Shown here piece after piece: positions 16,422 through 25,499 of a stretch of 40,081 nucleotides of DNA; the first letter of the stretch is position 1; every line of letters begins with the position of its first letter. This stretch comes from an uncultured Bacteroidota bacterium. GTDB taxonomy: Bacteria > Bacteroidota > Bacteroidia > Chitinophagales > Chitinophagaceae. Position numbers and translations under genes: made by a program. Under the pieces are notes generated by a model. That model was not told where the DNA came from. It saw only the letters and a list, made by a program, of their open reading frames with translations, and searched no databases. Where the stretch lies: contig CAIVEH010000050.1 in assembly GCA_903904855.1 (NCBI GenBank), positions 1 through 40,081 of the forward strand. The letters are read 5' to 3'.

Positions 16422-17714
16422 ATGAAAAAAGTACTTATCCTCTCCATGGCGGCTATCACTTGCTGCACCACGGCTCATGGCCAGTTCGGCAAACTTAAAG
16501 AGAAAATAAAAGACAAAGTAAATGAACGAATCGACAGTAAGGAAGACAAAGAAATAGACAAAGGACTGGATAAAACTGAAGAAGAGATTGATGATGCCGG
16601 CAAACCCAAAGCTAAAGGCAGCGCCTCAGCCAAGGCCGGTATCAGCGAAAAAAGTGCGCAAGAAAAACAGCCCTCTGGCAGTGATGGCAACTCTGCCAAT
16701 GGCGGCGCCACTTCTGCCAATGCCTCTATAAAGGCCTACAACAATTATGATTTTGTGCCTGGCGACAGGATCGTGTTCGAAGACCACTTTACCGATGACC
16801 AGGATGGTGAATTTCCATCTCACTGGAACCTTGGTGCAGGGCAGGCCACACTCAACAAAGTAGCAGGCAATGAAGCGTTGTTGCTGACTAATGGTAATTA
16901 TGCACACGTAAGCCCACTGGTTAAAGCAGCCACCTATCTGACAGATACATTCACCATAGAGTTTGACAGCTACACCAGCGGCGGCTATGGCCCAAACATA
17001 TACTTGTACAACAGCACTGCAGAAGCTAAAGCGGCAAGTAATAACCTGGCGGAGGTAAATATTTGTGCTGGCAATATATGGGAAGGGGTAAATGTTAGTG
17101 CTACAGAAGGGGCTATTGATTTGAAAGGTGACTACCCGACAGAAATCCAGGGTGGGAAATATGCCAATAAATGGCATCATATAGCTATCGCATATCGTAA
17201 CCACCAGCTAAAAGTATATGTTGATCAATACCGCATAATTACCGTACCTAATCTGCCGGTATCTCCCAGGGCCTTCGATATTGAGGGCATTGGTGATCCC
17301 GGAACACCAATCATCATGGCAAATTTCAAAGTTGCAAACGGTGGCAACATGAATATGTACAATAAAAAATTCACCGATGCTAAGATTGTAACACATGGTA
17401 TCAACTTCGATGTAGACAAGTTCACGATACGGCCCGAAAGCATGGGTACACTCAATATGATCGTAAAAGTATTGAACGACAACCCTGAAATAAAGTTTGA
17501 AGTTGATGGTCATACTGATAACTCTGGCGCTGCAGCCCACAATCTTACTTTATCGCAACAGCGCGCCGATGCTGTAAAAGCGCAACTGGTGACTATGGGC
17601 ATTGATGCAGGCAGGCTGACAGCCAAAGGGATGGGCGATACCAAGCCCATAAACCCTAACACTACCCCTGAAGGAAAAGCAAATAACAGGCGTGTAGAGT
17701 TCGTGAAAATTTAA
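16422..17714 (+). CDS. OmpA-family protein with a LamG-like domain
   Basis: 430 residues from ATG 16422 (a start at 16386 would put 12 residues before a good signal peptide). The signal peptide covers about 1-21 (cleavage near AHGQ). Then comes a highly charged, probably helical segment (KEKIKDKVNERIDSKEDKE, about 25-60), a low-complexity Gly/Ser/Ala linker, and a beta-sandwich domain (about 115-315) with FEDHFTDDQDGEFPSHW and WHHIAIAYRNHQLKVYVD, resembling concanavalin/LamG folds. The C-terminal ~105 residues are an OmpA domain with VDGHTDNSG, LSQQRADAVKAQL and NNRRVEFVKI, which binds peptidoglycan. It is likely periplasmic, tethering the cell wall to another molecule. The lipoprotein gene at 17761 follows 46 bases later. 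Confidence 0.88.
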   Translation: MKKVLILSMAAITCCTTAHGQFGKLKEKIKDKVNERIDSKEDKEIDKGLDKTEEEIDDAGKPKAKGSASAKAGISEKSAQEKQPSGSDGNSANGGATSANASIKAYNNYDFVPGDRIVFEDHFTDDQDGEFPSHWNLGAGQATLNKVAGNEALLLTNGNYAHVSPLVKAATYLTDTFTIEFDSYTSGGYGPNIYLYNSTAEAKAASNNLAEVNICAGNIWEGVNVSATEGAIDLKGDYPTEIQGGKYANKWHHIAIAYRNHQLKVYVDQYRIITVPNLPVSPRAFDIEGIGDPGTPIIMANFKVANGGNMNMYNKKFTDAKIVTHGINFDVDKFTIRPESMGTLNMIVKVLNDNPEIKFEVDGHTDNSGAAAHNLTLSQQRADAVKAQLVTMGIDAGRLTAKGMGDTKPINPNTTPEGKANNRRVEFVKI

Positions 17715-17760
17715 AAGAAACAGAAACCAATTCAATAATCAATAACTAAAATCAAAACGT

Positions 17761-18282
17761 ATGAAAAAACCAATGTTAATTATCACCGCCCTTGCTATTG
17801 TAGCATTCGGGTGCACAAAGAAAAAAGACAATTCTACGGTTAACACTACACCAACTATAACGCTGAATGGGGTGACGTATAACCAGTTGAAAGGGGCAGA
17901 TTCGGTAACTACCAATTTCTTTGGCCACAGTGTAAATACTTTCCTGGCGGTAGGAACAACAACCGACAACTCCAAGCTGATAGGCGTATATGCTTATTCA
18001 TTCAATTCGAACCGGCCTTCAGCAGGCACACACAATATAGGTGGGTCTTTTAATGTTTCAGCCGCAAATCAAATGCAACTGTTGGTAATAGACAGCAATG
18101 CAACTGGTCAGGGCTTGTATTCAGCAGATACAGTAACTACATTGAACCTTACCATAACAGAGAGCGGCGGGAAACTTACTGCTACGATACCTTCAATCAG
18201 ACTATCTGGTTTCTTCACTCCTAAAAGTGGCTCAACATACAATGATACCATAACTTTTTCGGGTACAATGACAGAAAAATAA
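17761..18282 (+). CDS. Putative lipoprotein, about 170 residues
   Basis: 173 residues. The signal sequence ends in the lipobox AFGC, giving a lipidated Cys at residue 18, followed by a basic KKKD stretch that suits Bacteroidota lipoproteins. The mature part is rich in Thr, Ser, Gly and beta-prone residues (TITLNGVTYNQL, FNVSAANQMQLLVID, DTITFSGTMTEK) and probably forms a small beta-sandwich. No conserved family was recognised. A very strong terminator follows, so it is the last gene of the transcript that may begin at the OmpA-like gene. Confidence 0.75.
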   Translation: MKKPMLIITALAIVAFGCTKKKDNSTVNTTPTITLNGVTYNQLKGADSVTTNFFGHSVNTFLAVGTTTDNSKLIGVYAYSFNSNRPSAGTHNIGGSFNVSAANQMQLLVIDSNATGQGLYSADTVTTLNLTITESGGKLTATIPSIRLSGFFTPKSGSTYNDTITFSGTMTEK

Positions 18283-18296
18283 ACAATATAGCTATG

Positions 18297-18333
18297 ATTC
18301 CTGCATTCGTAACCCGAATGCAGGAATATTTTC
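18297..18333 (+). terminator. Rho-independent terminator
   Basis: A perfect 13-bp stem (18297-18309 with 18315-18327), a 5-base loop TAACC and the tail ATTTTCT. It ends the OmpA/lipoprotein transcript. Confidence 0.85.
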
Positions 18334-18352
18334 TGACCACTAAATAAAAAAC

Positions 18353-19174
18353 ATGAACAAGATACTGGTAAATGTTGCAATATTGCTCCTGCTCTGCAAC
18401 GCCGTATATGCCCAAAAAGATGGATACCGCAAGTTGCGGCCTGATGAAATAGCTTACATAAATGCATTACACGCGGCTATGTATAAGGCTACTCCACATA
18501 CCTACAAAAACTGGACGATAGTGGGAGACCAGGAACAATTTGATGCAAGAAGATTCTGGTGCGGCGATATGGTCGATGGCCAGGATTGTATCGGCGACTG
18601 CCCTATAATACTGGGCAAAGCCGACCCATACACATTCAGTTTCAATGCCGACTATACTATGCCCGATAATGAATCCGGAAATCTTGCAGCTACTTCAATG
18701 ACCATGATCAAGGATTTTAGTAATGCATCTCAACTGGCTGCGGCGCAGAAGTTTACTGCAAGTTCGAAAATGAGGATAAATATTGTAATCAACAGCCCGA
18801 ATATAGAATTTGGGTTTAGCTATTGTGCAAAGAATCCTCTGGAGACACTTACACTGCCGGTGCCTTCCACCCTGGCTGTAATTGGTCCACGCACCATAGA
18901 CTGCCCTATAATGGAGGACGGACGACCAAGCATGCATGCAGACTATTACGACCGGGCGCTGATAGTTTTGGGCAAGCCAGCAACAAAGAAAGCTCCGGAG
19001 AAAACCAGTGATGGATTGACAACGGTCCGTTACGTTCCGACGTTTGATAAGGCTAAAATAGGAAAGCTTGTTACTCAAAATATTACTGTAGAGATTAAAG
19101 GCGACGCCAATGATATCAGGGCATTGGTGCAACTGATTGACTGGAAAAAACTAGCTGACCTCCTTGAGAAATAA
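18353..19174 (+). CDS. Secreted protein of unknown function, 273 residues
   Basis: A clear signal peptide (about 1-20, ending AVYAQ) and a soluble mature part. It begins KDGYRKLRPDEIAYINALH and includes a Cys-rich block (FWCGDMVDGQDCIGDC, about residues 68-84) that may form disulfides or bind metal. Two further Cys lie around 157 and 185. A C-terminal helical segment contains IRALVQLIDWKKLADLL. It has no lipobox and no T9SS domain, so a periplasmic location is likely. It is followed closely by a broken small secreted gene. No family recognised. Confidence 0.7.
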   Translation: MNKILVNVAILLLLCNAVYAQKDGYRKLRPDEIAYINALHAAMYKATPHTYKNWTIVGDQEQFDARRFWCGDMVDGQDCIGDCPIILGKADPYTFSFNADYTMPDNESGNLAATSMTMIKDFSNASQLAAAQKFTASSKMRINIVINSPNIEFGFSYCAKNPLETLTLPVPSTLAVIGPRTIDCPIMEDGRPSMHADYYDRALIVLGKPATKKAPEKTSDGLTTVRYVPTFDKAKIGKLVTQNITVEIKGDANDIRALVQLIDWKKLADLLEK

Positions 19175-19221
19175 AATTACTGCATATGCAAATCTGTCTT
19201 GAATTGGCAAAGTCGTTTTAT

Positions 19222-19396
19222 ATGAAGTATATGCATTTCTTGTTTCCTTTGATCCTTCTGGTATTTTCCGCGAGCACACTGAATGCCCAGAAAAGCGCAA
19301 ATAAATCAATGGGGTCTTAGCTTTGGTGGTACTATTAAGCAGTCTCAATGGAAAAATATTGCTGCACGATTAAAGCAGATTGTTGAGGTGAATTAA
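19222..19396 (+). pseudogene. Small secreted-protein gene broken by a +1 frameshift
   Basis: From ATG 19222 the frame encodes a signal peptide (MHFLFPLILLVFSAS, ending LNAQ) and then stops at 19318-19320. If the AAAA run just after the signal peptide had one base fewer, the frame would instead continue as INQWGLSFGGTIKQSQWKNI and end at TAA 19394-19396, giving a 57-residue secreted peptide. The span is 175 bases, one over a multiple of three. This could be a real frameshift, a homopolymer sequencing error, or the remnant of a longer gene. The following 19397-19573 is AT-rich with no gene. Confidence 0.4.
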
Positions 19397-19573
19397 CAAC
19401 AAAATTATGGATTAATAAGTTTTACCGACTACACCCTGGTAGGAATGAACACCATGAACAACTAATTTTGGTCGCATTTTTGTATATTTACATAACCATT
19501 TTACCAGAAACTGAGATAATTTATAAGTCTACAAAAACAATTGCCTGGTTTTGAAATTTAATTTACACTCATT

Positions 19574-19801
19574 ATGGACTACAAAGATTATATAGAATCA
19601 AATGCAGACGTTATGTTGGGCAAACCGGTAATAAAGGGTTCCCGCATTACAGTAGCCCTTGTGCTGAAAAAATTATCAGAAGGTGCATCATCCGAAGATT
19701 TGATTGCAGCCTACCCTCATCTTACACACAACGATATCAGCGCGGTTTTAGCTTATGCTGCCGATGTAGCCGCTACTGAAACACTTATAGCTGCGGCATG
19801 A
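19574..19801 (+). CDS. DUF433 antitoxin
   Basis: 75 residues with the DUF433 pattern: ESNADVMLGKPVIKGSRITVALVL, then LSEGASSEDLIAAYPHLT and DISAVLAYAADV, a winged-helix-like DNA-binding fold. In this family the protein pairs with a DUF5615 PIN-like toxin and represses the operon. The stop TGA overlaps the ATG of the toxin frame by the ATGA arrangement (19798-19801). The antitoxin looks intact while the toxin frame is interrupted. Confidence 0.88.
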   Translation: MDYKDYIESNADVMLGKPVIKGSRITVALVLKKLSEGASSEDLIAAYPHLTHNDISAVLAYAADVAATETLIAAA

Positions 19802-20142
19802 TACTGGCTGATGAAAATGTTCATGGCTTTATCATTAAATCTTTGCAGGAAGCAGGCATTGAGGTCATTTCCGTAAAGAAATTAGCTATTGGAAGCAAAG
19901 ATGAAAAAGTTATTCAGATGGCATTGTAGTATGATTATATACTCTTAACCGAGGATAAAGATTTTGGCGAATGGATATTCGCGCATCATACAAAAGACCT
20001 GAGTGTTTTGTTCTTACGCTATTCATTTCATGAATTCATGGAAATAGCTCAAACGCTTACCCACCTGTTGAAAACGCAGACTTTTGAGCGACCTTTTTTT
20101 ACAACAATTACTACAAAAAAGATCAGGATAAGAAAACTTTAG
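19798..20142 (+). pseudogene. DUF5615 PIN-like toxin with an in-frame TAG
   Basis: The 115-codon frame overlaps the antitoxin by 4 bases. It starts ILADENVHGFIIKSLQEAG, matching the N-terminal Asp and helix of DUF5615 PIN-like ribonucleases, and later has YDYILLTEDKDFGEWIF, which holds the family's second acidic cluster (T-x-DKDFG). Codon 44 (19927-19929) is TAG in a position where the family usually has a charged residue; GAG or CAG by one base change would restore it. As read, only the first 43 residues would be made, without the DKDFG cluster, so the toxin should be inactive. A sequencing error remains possible. Confidence 0.82.
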
Positions 20143-20158
20143 GCAAATAGTTAAAGGC

Positions 20159-20182
20159 AATTACTGAGAAAGTACAGTAATT
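20159..20182 (-). terminator. Possible hairpin at the end of the nuo operon
   Basis: An 8-bp perfect stem (20159-20166 with 20175-20182) with an 8-base loop overlaps the nuoN stop codon. There is no strong U-run after it on the minus strand, so a terminator role is weakly supported. Confidence 0.3.
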
Positions 20183-21581
20183 ACTTTCCGAAACTCTCCA
20201 GAAATAGTTGCGGATAAATACCCAGCAACAGTACCAGCGCGCAGCTAATGGCGAGCAAAATACGATCGCCGGTGGTGATGGGGGAGTTCAGCTCAGGAGT
20301 GCCGGGCTTGAAGTACATGGCTATGATGACCCTGAAATAGTAATATACACTGATAGCAGCCATGAGCAGGGCGAAGATTACCAGCCACATAAGCTGGCCC
20401 TGTTTTACTACTGCGGTGAGCACATAAAACTTGGCCATAAAGCCACCTGTAAGCGGTATGCCTGCCAGTGAGAAGAGGAAAATACTGCTCACAAATGCCA
20501 GGAAGGGTTCGCTCTTGGCCAAGCCGTTGAAGCCATCGTAGGTATAGTCTTTCAGCTTAATGAGCACGGAGAAAATACCGATAGTGGCAACACTGTAGGC
20601 AACACCATAAAATATAATACCCCTCATGCCATAGGAGGCATCGGCTGAGCTAACTGAAAGTATGGCAAACAGCATAAAGCCTGCCTGGGCAATAGATGAG
20701 TATGCCAGCATCCGCTTCACACTCTGCTGGAAGACAGCGGTAACATTGCCTACAAAGAGCGTGGCGGCTGTAATCACAGCCAGCAGGAGGGTCCAATGCT
20801 GACCCAATGAATTGAACGATACATGAAACAGCCTAAGGAAGGCAAAGAACGCACCTGCCTTAACCACAGTAGCCATAAAGGCTGTAAATGCAGTTGGGGA
20901 GCCATCGTACACATCGGGTGTCCACATATGCATAGGCGCGGCAGAAACTTTGAATGACAGGGCGATCATAATAAATACCATACCCGCAATTGCCAGCGGA
21001 TTGATGTTGTCGTAGTGAAGAATGCTGCCGAATTTATCGATATAGAAAGTGCTTGAAGCGCCATAAAGAAGGGTAATACCCATGAGCAATATACCTGTAG
21101 AGAAAGCCCCCATAAGGAAGTACTTGAGCGATGCCTCACTGCTTTTCAGGTTGCGCTTATCGCTGCCTGCCAGTATGTACTGAGGAATAGAGAGTATTTC
21201 GATGCCTATAAAGAGCATCAGCAGATTGTTGTAAGTGGTGAGTATGTATAAACCGCAAAGAATAAAGAATATCAGCGCAAAATACTCGGCAACATGCATC
21301 CCAACCTTCATGATCTCTTTACCCATCAATGCAACATAAAGAAGGGTGCAGCCAGTCATGAGCATATTGAACCAGAGAGAAGAATGCTCGATCTGCAGCA
21401 TGTTGTTGAATAACAGCTGAGAAGAGTTGGCCGGAGTATCCACCAGTTCATAAATGGTTACACCAAACAGTGCAGCAAAAAGCAATATTGCGATAGCAAC
21501 AATGCTTTTCTTATTGTTTGCCGCTATTCCGGCAAACATCATGAAAACACCCAAAACCGTTGTAGCAATAATTGCCTTCAT
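20181..21581 (-). CDS. nuoN: NADH-quinone oxidoreductase subunit N
   Basis: 466 residues from ATG 21581; the frame runs on to a TTG at 21590, but that lies within a repeat element. One of the three antiporter-like proton-pumping subunits in the membrane arm of complex I, with about 14 helices. Seen: the helix-5-type block GIEILSIPQYILAG with its conserved Glu, and PMHMWTPDVYDGSPTAFTAF followed by TVVKAGAF with the pumping Lys. It is the last gene of the nuo operon; 112 bases separate it from nuoM, and that gap contains a CCCC/GGGG element directly in front of its start. Confidence 0.96.
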   Translation of the reverse strand: MKAIIATTVLGVFMMFAGIAANNKKSIVAIAILLFAALFGVTIYELVDTPANSSQLLFNNMLQIEHSSLWFNMLMTGCTLLYVALMGKEIMKVGMHVAEYFALIFFILCGLYILTTYNNLLMLFIGIEILSIPQYILAGSDKRNLKSSEASLKYFLMGAFSTGILLMGITLLYGASSTFYIDKFGSILHYDNINPLAIAGMVFIMIALSFKVSAAPMHMWTPDVYDGSPTAFTAFMATVVKAGAFFAFLRLFHVSFNSLGQHWTLLLAVITAATLFVGNVTAVFQQSVKRMLAYSSIAQAGFMLFAILSVSSADASYGMRGIIFYGVAYSVATIGIFSVLIKLKDYTYDGFNGLAKSEPFLAFVSSIFLFSLAGIPLTGGFMAKFYVLTAVVKQGQLMWLVIFALLMAAISVYYYFRVIIAMYFKPGTPELNSPITTGDRILLAISCALVLLLGIYPQLFLESFGK

Positions 21582-21607
21582 AAACCCCAAACCCCTAAAG
21601 GGGCTTT
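21582..21607. repeat. CCCC/GGGG intercistronic element, copy at the nuoN start
   Basis: Plus-strand AAACCCCAAACCCCTAAAGG then GGCTTT; the CCCCTAAAGGGG core can fold into a small hairpin. It touches the nuoN start codon, so the mRNA reads GGGGTTTATG. The copy at 36573 differs by only one or two bases. Confidence 0.75.
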
Positions 21608-21693
21608 AAACACTGAATCTTTGTGGAACATCCTCGCTGGATTCAGCATTGTTAAAAATATATTTGTTTGTCCTTTCACTACAAAAAGACCTA

Positions 21694-23124
21694 TCACTTT
21701 ACAATCATCCCTGCTATGCCTGAAGTAAGATCCAGCAATGGTTTCGGATAAACCCCAAGAAACAAAACAAGGCAAATAATAATAATCAGCCCAGCCAGCT
21801 CATTGATGCTCAGATCTTTGGCAATTACCATCTTCACAGCATTACCGTAAGTTGTTTTCTGAATCATATTGAGCGTATAAACAGCGCCTAATATGATACC
21901 CGTACCGGCAATAACCATCAATGCCATATGACCTGTAAACAGTCCGTTGAACAACATAAACTCACCTATGAACCCATTGGTAAGCGGCAATGCAATACTT
22001 GCCAGCGATACCAGCACAAATGCAATGGCCATCTTTGGCGCCGAAATGGCCATGCCACCCAGCTTTGTCATATCGCGTGTACCCCAGCGGTTTTCGATCA
22101 TACTTACCACCACCCACATACCGGTAATATTGATACCATGGTTGAACATCTGCACCATAATACCATGCATCCCTATGCTGGATTTAGTAAATGCTACGGC
22201 ACACATAAGACCCATATGCGCTATAGACGAATAGGCAATAAGGCGCTTGATATCGGTTTGCACCATAGCAATACAGGAAGCATACACAATACCAATAACC
22301 GACATAATAATAACCGTATCGGACCAATAAGCTACACCGGCAGGTACAACCGGCAATAACCAGCGAAGTACCGCATACATACCCATCTTAACCATCAGCG
22401 CACTGAGGATAATGGTTACCGGTGTAGGAGACTGCTCATAAGTATCGGGCTGCCAGGAATGGAACGGAAATATGGGCATTTTGATAGCAAATGCTATGAA
22501 AATGAGCCAGAACAGCCATTGCTGTGTAACCTCAGGTAATGCACGTCCGGCACGGATAATATCGGCCCATGCAAAGCTTGGTATACCAGGTGATTGCAGG
22601 GAAAGGAAGATCAACCCTGCCAGCAGCATCAGGCTACCTACAAATGTGTAAACGAAAAACTTGAATGTAACGGCGATTCTCTTTTCGCCACCCCACTGCG
22701 AACAAAGGAAATATACAGGTATCAATGCCAGCTCCCAGAATACATAAAACAACAAAGCATCGGAAGCAAGAAAAACACCCATAAGACCAGCCTGCGAAAG
22801 CAACATAAAACCATAAAACGCACCCGGCCTTTCGACTTCTTTATTTGAATTGACTAAAAATACCACCAAAACCACGATACCGGTAAGCAGGCAAAGCATA
22901 CTGCTCATACCATCGGCAAGCAGGCTGAATGTTGTACCGATGGAAGGAATCCAAGGCATTGAAAAAGTGGAATTACCTGCAAAACCTGCACCGCTGACCA
23001 TAGCAGCTGCCCCCAGGGTAATCCCGGAACTCAATAAGGCAAGTATCCTGGCCCCTTCCCCTTTAATGGCGAAGGACAGAATGCCTGTCAGCAATGGAAT
23101 GATTATAAGTAATACTAAAATCAT
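21694..23124 (-). CDS. nuoM: NADH-quinone oxidoreductase subunit M
   Basis: 476 residues, antiporter-like proton-pumping subunit of the complex I membrane arm with about 14 helices. Seen: FWELALIPVYFLCSQWGG with the conserved Glu of helix 5, FHSWQPDTYEQSPTPVTIIL and ALMVKMGMYAVLRW with the conserved Lys, and a second half with MFNHGINITGMWVV. Length is close to the usual ~500. It lies between nuoL (91-base gap with two hairpins) and nuoN. Confidence 0.97.
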   Translation of the reverse strand: MILVLLIIIPLLTGILSFAIKGEGARILALLSSGITLGAAAMVSGAGFAGNSTFSMPWIPSIGTTFSLLADGMSSMLCLLTGIVVLVVFLVNSNKEVERPGAFYGFMLLSQAGLMGVFLASDALLFYVFWELALIPVYFLCSQWGGEKRIAVTFKFFVYTFVGSLMLLAGLIFLSLQSPGIPSFAWADIIRAGRALPEVTQQWLFWLIFIAFAIKMPIFPFHSWQPDTYEQSPTPVTIILSALMVKMGMYAVLRWLLPVVPAGVAYWSDTVIIMSVIGIVYASCIAMVQTDIKRLIAYSSIAHMGLMCAVAFTKSSIGMHGIMVQMFNHGINITGMWVVVSMIENRWGTRDMTKLGGMAISAPKMAIAFVLVSLASIALPLTNGFIGEFMLFNGLFTGHMALMVIAGTGIILGAVYTLNMIQKTTYGNAVKMVIAKDLSINELAGLIIIICLVLFLGVYPKPLLDLTSGIAGMIVK

Positions 23125-23139
23125 AATCTTAATTTATAA

Positions 23140-23207
23140 ACCTCAAAACTTCTGAGGTGCCTATTCTCAATTTTATTCAAACCCAATACCCGGTTTCTTT
23201 ATCCGGG
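23140..23207. repeat. Two small hairpins in the nuoL-nuoM spacer
   Basis: ACCTCA/TGAGGT (23140-23145 with 23153-23158) lies 16 bases before the nuoM start, and CCCGG/CCGGG (23189-23193 with 23203-23207) lies just after the nuoL stop. They occupy the same places as the CCCC/GGGG elements in other nuo spacers but differ in sequence. Confidence 0.45.
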
Positions 23208-23215
23208 AACCGGTA

Positions 23216-25111
23216 TTATTTTATTACAAAAAAGCTCAGAGCAAACAATACTACAATGCCCAAGACCATTACAAAAATGTAAAAGCCCACCTGTCCGCTC
23301 TGCAGCAACCTCATCTTATCGCCACCCCACTTAACTGATTTTCCGACACCGTTTACGAGGCCATCAATTCCCTTGCGCTCAGCAAATTTATCGAGCACCT
23401 CAGATAGTGCCTGAAGTGGTTTTACAACGATTGCATTATACAGCTCATCTATGTACCATTTATTTTCAAGAACCTTGGCCAAACCGGTACTTTCGGCAAA
23501 CTTCGGTTTGCTGTTAATGGACCAGGCAACAATAATCATGATAACCACCACCACAGTGGAGATACCCATCAGCATCCATTCTGTACCAGCCTCCAGATGA
23601 TGAAGGCCTGAATTGGTGACGGCAGTGCTTAAAAAAGTATCAATAGCATTGTGCTCACTCAAAACCTCTGGCAGTCCAACATAACCACCGATAACTGATA
23701 ATATAGCGAGGATGATGAGCGGCAGAGTCATTGCAGCAGGGCTTTCGTGCAGATGATGTTGCTGATCTTCTGTGCCCCGGAAATTGCCAGTGAAAGTAAG
23801 CACATACAAACGGAACATATAATAAGCGGTCATCATTGCAGCCATGATACCCAGTGCATAGAGTATAGGATCGTGGCAATATGCTGCTGAGAGTATTGCA
23901 TCTTTGGAGAAGAAACCAGAGAAACCCGGAATACCTGAAATGGCCAGGCAACCAATGAGGAAGGTAATCTGGGTAACCCTCATCTTCTTTCCAAGACCAC
24001 CCATTTTGCGGATATCCTGCTCGCCACCCATGGCGTGAATAACACTACCAGAACCAAGGAACAAAAGCGCCTTGAAAAATGCATGTGTCATAACATGGAA
24101 TACCGCGGTGGTGTAAGCGCCGACGCCAAGAGCAAGGAACATGAATCCCAGCTGGCTAACTGTAGAATAGGCTAGTACTTTCTTAATGTCGTATTGCCTG
24201 ATAGCAATTGTAGCTGCAAGGATGGCAGTTGCCAGCCCGACAATAGCTACAACATGCAAAATCATAGGAATAAGGTTGTACAAAGCGCTACTGCGGGCGA
24301 TCATATAGATACCTGCTGTTACCATGGTTGCGGCATGGATCAGGGCAGATACAGGAGTAGGGCCTGCCATCGCATCGGGTAACCATGTATACAAAGGTAT
24401 CTGTGCGCTCTTACCGGTAGCACCTATAAAAAAGCAAAGGGCAATCCAGCTCATAGTGGATTGTGGCATTACCAACTGAGGGTTATGCAACTGCCCGAAA
24501 AATTCGTTGTAAGATAAAGTGCCGTAATTTACAAAAACCAGCAGCATACCCACTAGGAAGCCCAGGTCGCCGATACGGTTCATTACGAAAGCTTTCTTGG
24601 CTGCATTGGTAAAATCTCGGTTCTTAAACCAGAAACCGATGAGCAAATAAGAACATAATCCAACGCCTTCCCAACCGATAAACATGATCAGGTAATTGGC
24701 GCCAAGTACCAACAGCAACATGGAAAAAACAAACAGGTTGAGGTAGGCAAAGTATTTTACCATTCCCTCATCGTGGCCCATGTAAGATGTAGAGTATACA
24801 TGAATCAGAAAACCTACACCGGTAATGATGAGCAGGAATAATGTGGAAAGCGAATCGACCTGAAAAGCAAATGGAATATTCAGATTACCAGAGTGTAAAA
24901 ACTCAAAAAATACTATTGGCTGTATTGGTGCAACAGCGCTTCTTACTTCAAAAAATATACCCAACGAAACACAGAAAGAAGCCAGAATAGCCAAACAGCC
25001 AATAATGCCACCCAAAGTTTTAGGCATACTCTTCCAAAACAAACCGTTGATTAAAAACCCAATCAGCGGAAACAATGGTACCAACCAGACGAACTGAGAA
25101 AAATTCCCCAT
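23216..25111 (-). CDS. nuoL: NADH-quinone oxidoreductase subunit L
   Basis: 631 residues, the distal antiporter-like subunit of complex I with the long lateral helix at its C-terminus. Seen: FIGWEGVGLCSYLLIGFW with the conserved Glu, LPDAMAGPTPVSALIHAATM with the conserved His and proton-path residues, KKVLAYSTVSQLGFMFLALG, and a C-terminal amphipathic/transmembrane extension (about 530-631). Length is typical. It starts 17 bases after the nuoK stop. Confidence 0.97.
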   Translation of the reverse strand: MGNFSQFVWLVPLFPLIGFLINGLFWKSMPKTLGGIIGCLAILASFCVSLGIFFEVRSAVAPIQPIVFFEFLHSGNLNIPFAFQVDSLSTLFLLIITGVGFLIHVYSTSYMGHDEGMVKYFAYLNLFVFSMLLLVLGANYLIMFIGWEGVGLCSYLLIGFWFKNRDFTNAAKKAFVMNRIGDLGFLVGMLLVFVNYGTLSYNEFFGQLHNPQLVMPQSTMSWIALCFFIGATGKSAQIPLYTWLPDAMAGPTPVSALIHAATMVTAGIYMIARSSALYNLIPMILHVVAIVGLATAILAATIAIRQYDIKKVLAYSTVSQLGFMFLALGVGAYTTAVFHVMTHAFFKALLFLGSGSVIHAMGGEQDIRKMGGLGKKMRVTQITFLIGCLAISGIPGFSGFFSKDAILSAAYCHDPILYALGIMAAMMTAYYMFRLYVLTFTGNFRGTEDQQHHLHESPAAMTLPLIILAILSVIGGYVGLPEVLSEHNAIDTFLSTAVTNSGLHHLEAGTEWMLMGISTVVVVIMIIVAWSINSKPKFAESTGLAKVLENKWYIDELYNAIVVKPLQALSEVLDKFAERKGIDGLVNGVGKSVKWGGDKMRLLQSGQVGFYIFVMVLGIVVLFALSFFVIK

Positions 25112-25128
25112 TTTAAAATATTGTATTA

Positions 25129-25434
25129 CTAATGTTTCAACCTGTTCAAAATATTTATATCTACTGAATGAACCTTACGGTACATCATTACTATTATAGC
25201 AAGCCCTACAGCAACCTCGGCAGCTGCAACGACCATTATAAAAAACACAAATAACTGCGCATCGGCATCGGCGTACACTTTGGAAAAAGTAACCAGCAAT
25301 AAATTAACAGCATTGAGCATCAGCTCTATGCACATAAAAATGATAATGGCATTTCGCCTCATCAGTGTACCCATTACCCCGATAGAGAATAAGAGCAGGC
25401 TGAGAAACAAATAATGTGTTGAATTTACCGGCAT
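25129..25434 (-). CDS. nuoK: NADH-quinone oxidoreductase subunit K
   Basis: 101 residues, three membrane helices, exactly the usual size. The conserved membrane Glu residues of the E-channel are in [15 protein letters not shown] and [14 protein letters not shown]. It belongs to the membrane arm between nuoJ and nuoL. The 65-base gap before it contains a short duplicated heptamer AAAATTT (25440-25453). Confidence 0.97.
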   Translation of the reverse strand: MPVNSTHYLFLSLLLFSIGVMGTLMRRNAIIIFMCIELMLNAVNLLLVTFSKVYADADAQLFVFFIMVVAAAEVAVGLAIIVMMYRKVHSVDINILNRLKH

Positions 25435-25499
25435 TATAAAAAATTTAAAATTTCGAACTCAATAATTCTGAAACTACAGACACAAGCCAAACACACGTC

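Noticed and set aside
21928..22359. Plus-strand frame of 143 codons inside nuoM
   Set aside because: Antisense to a clear membrane subunit; rich in His, Gln and Thr as expected for the complement of hydrophobic codons.
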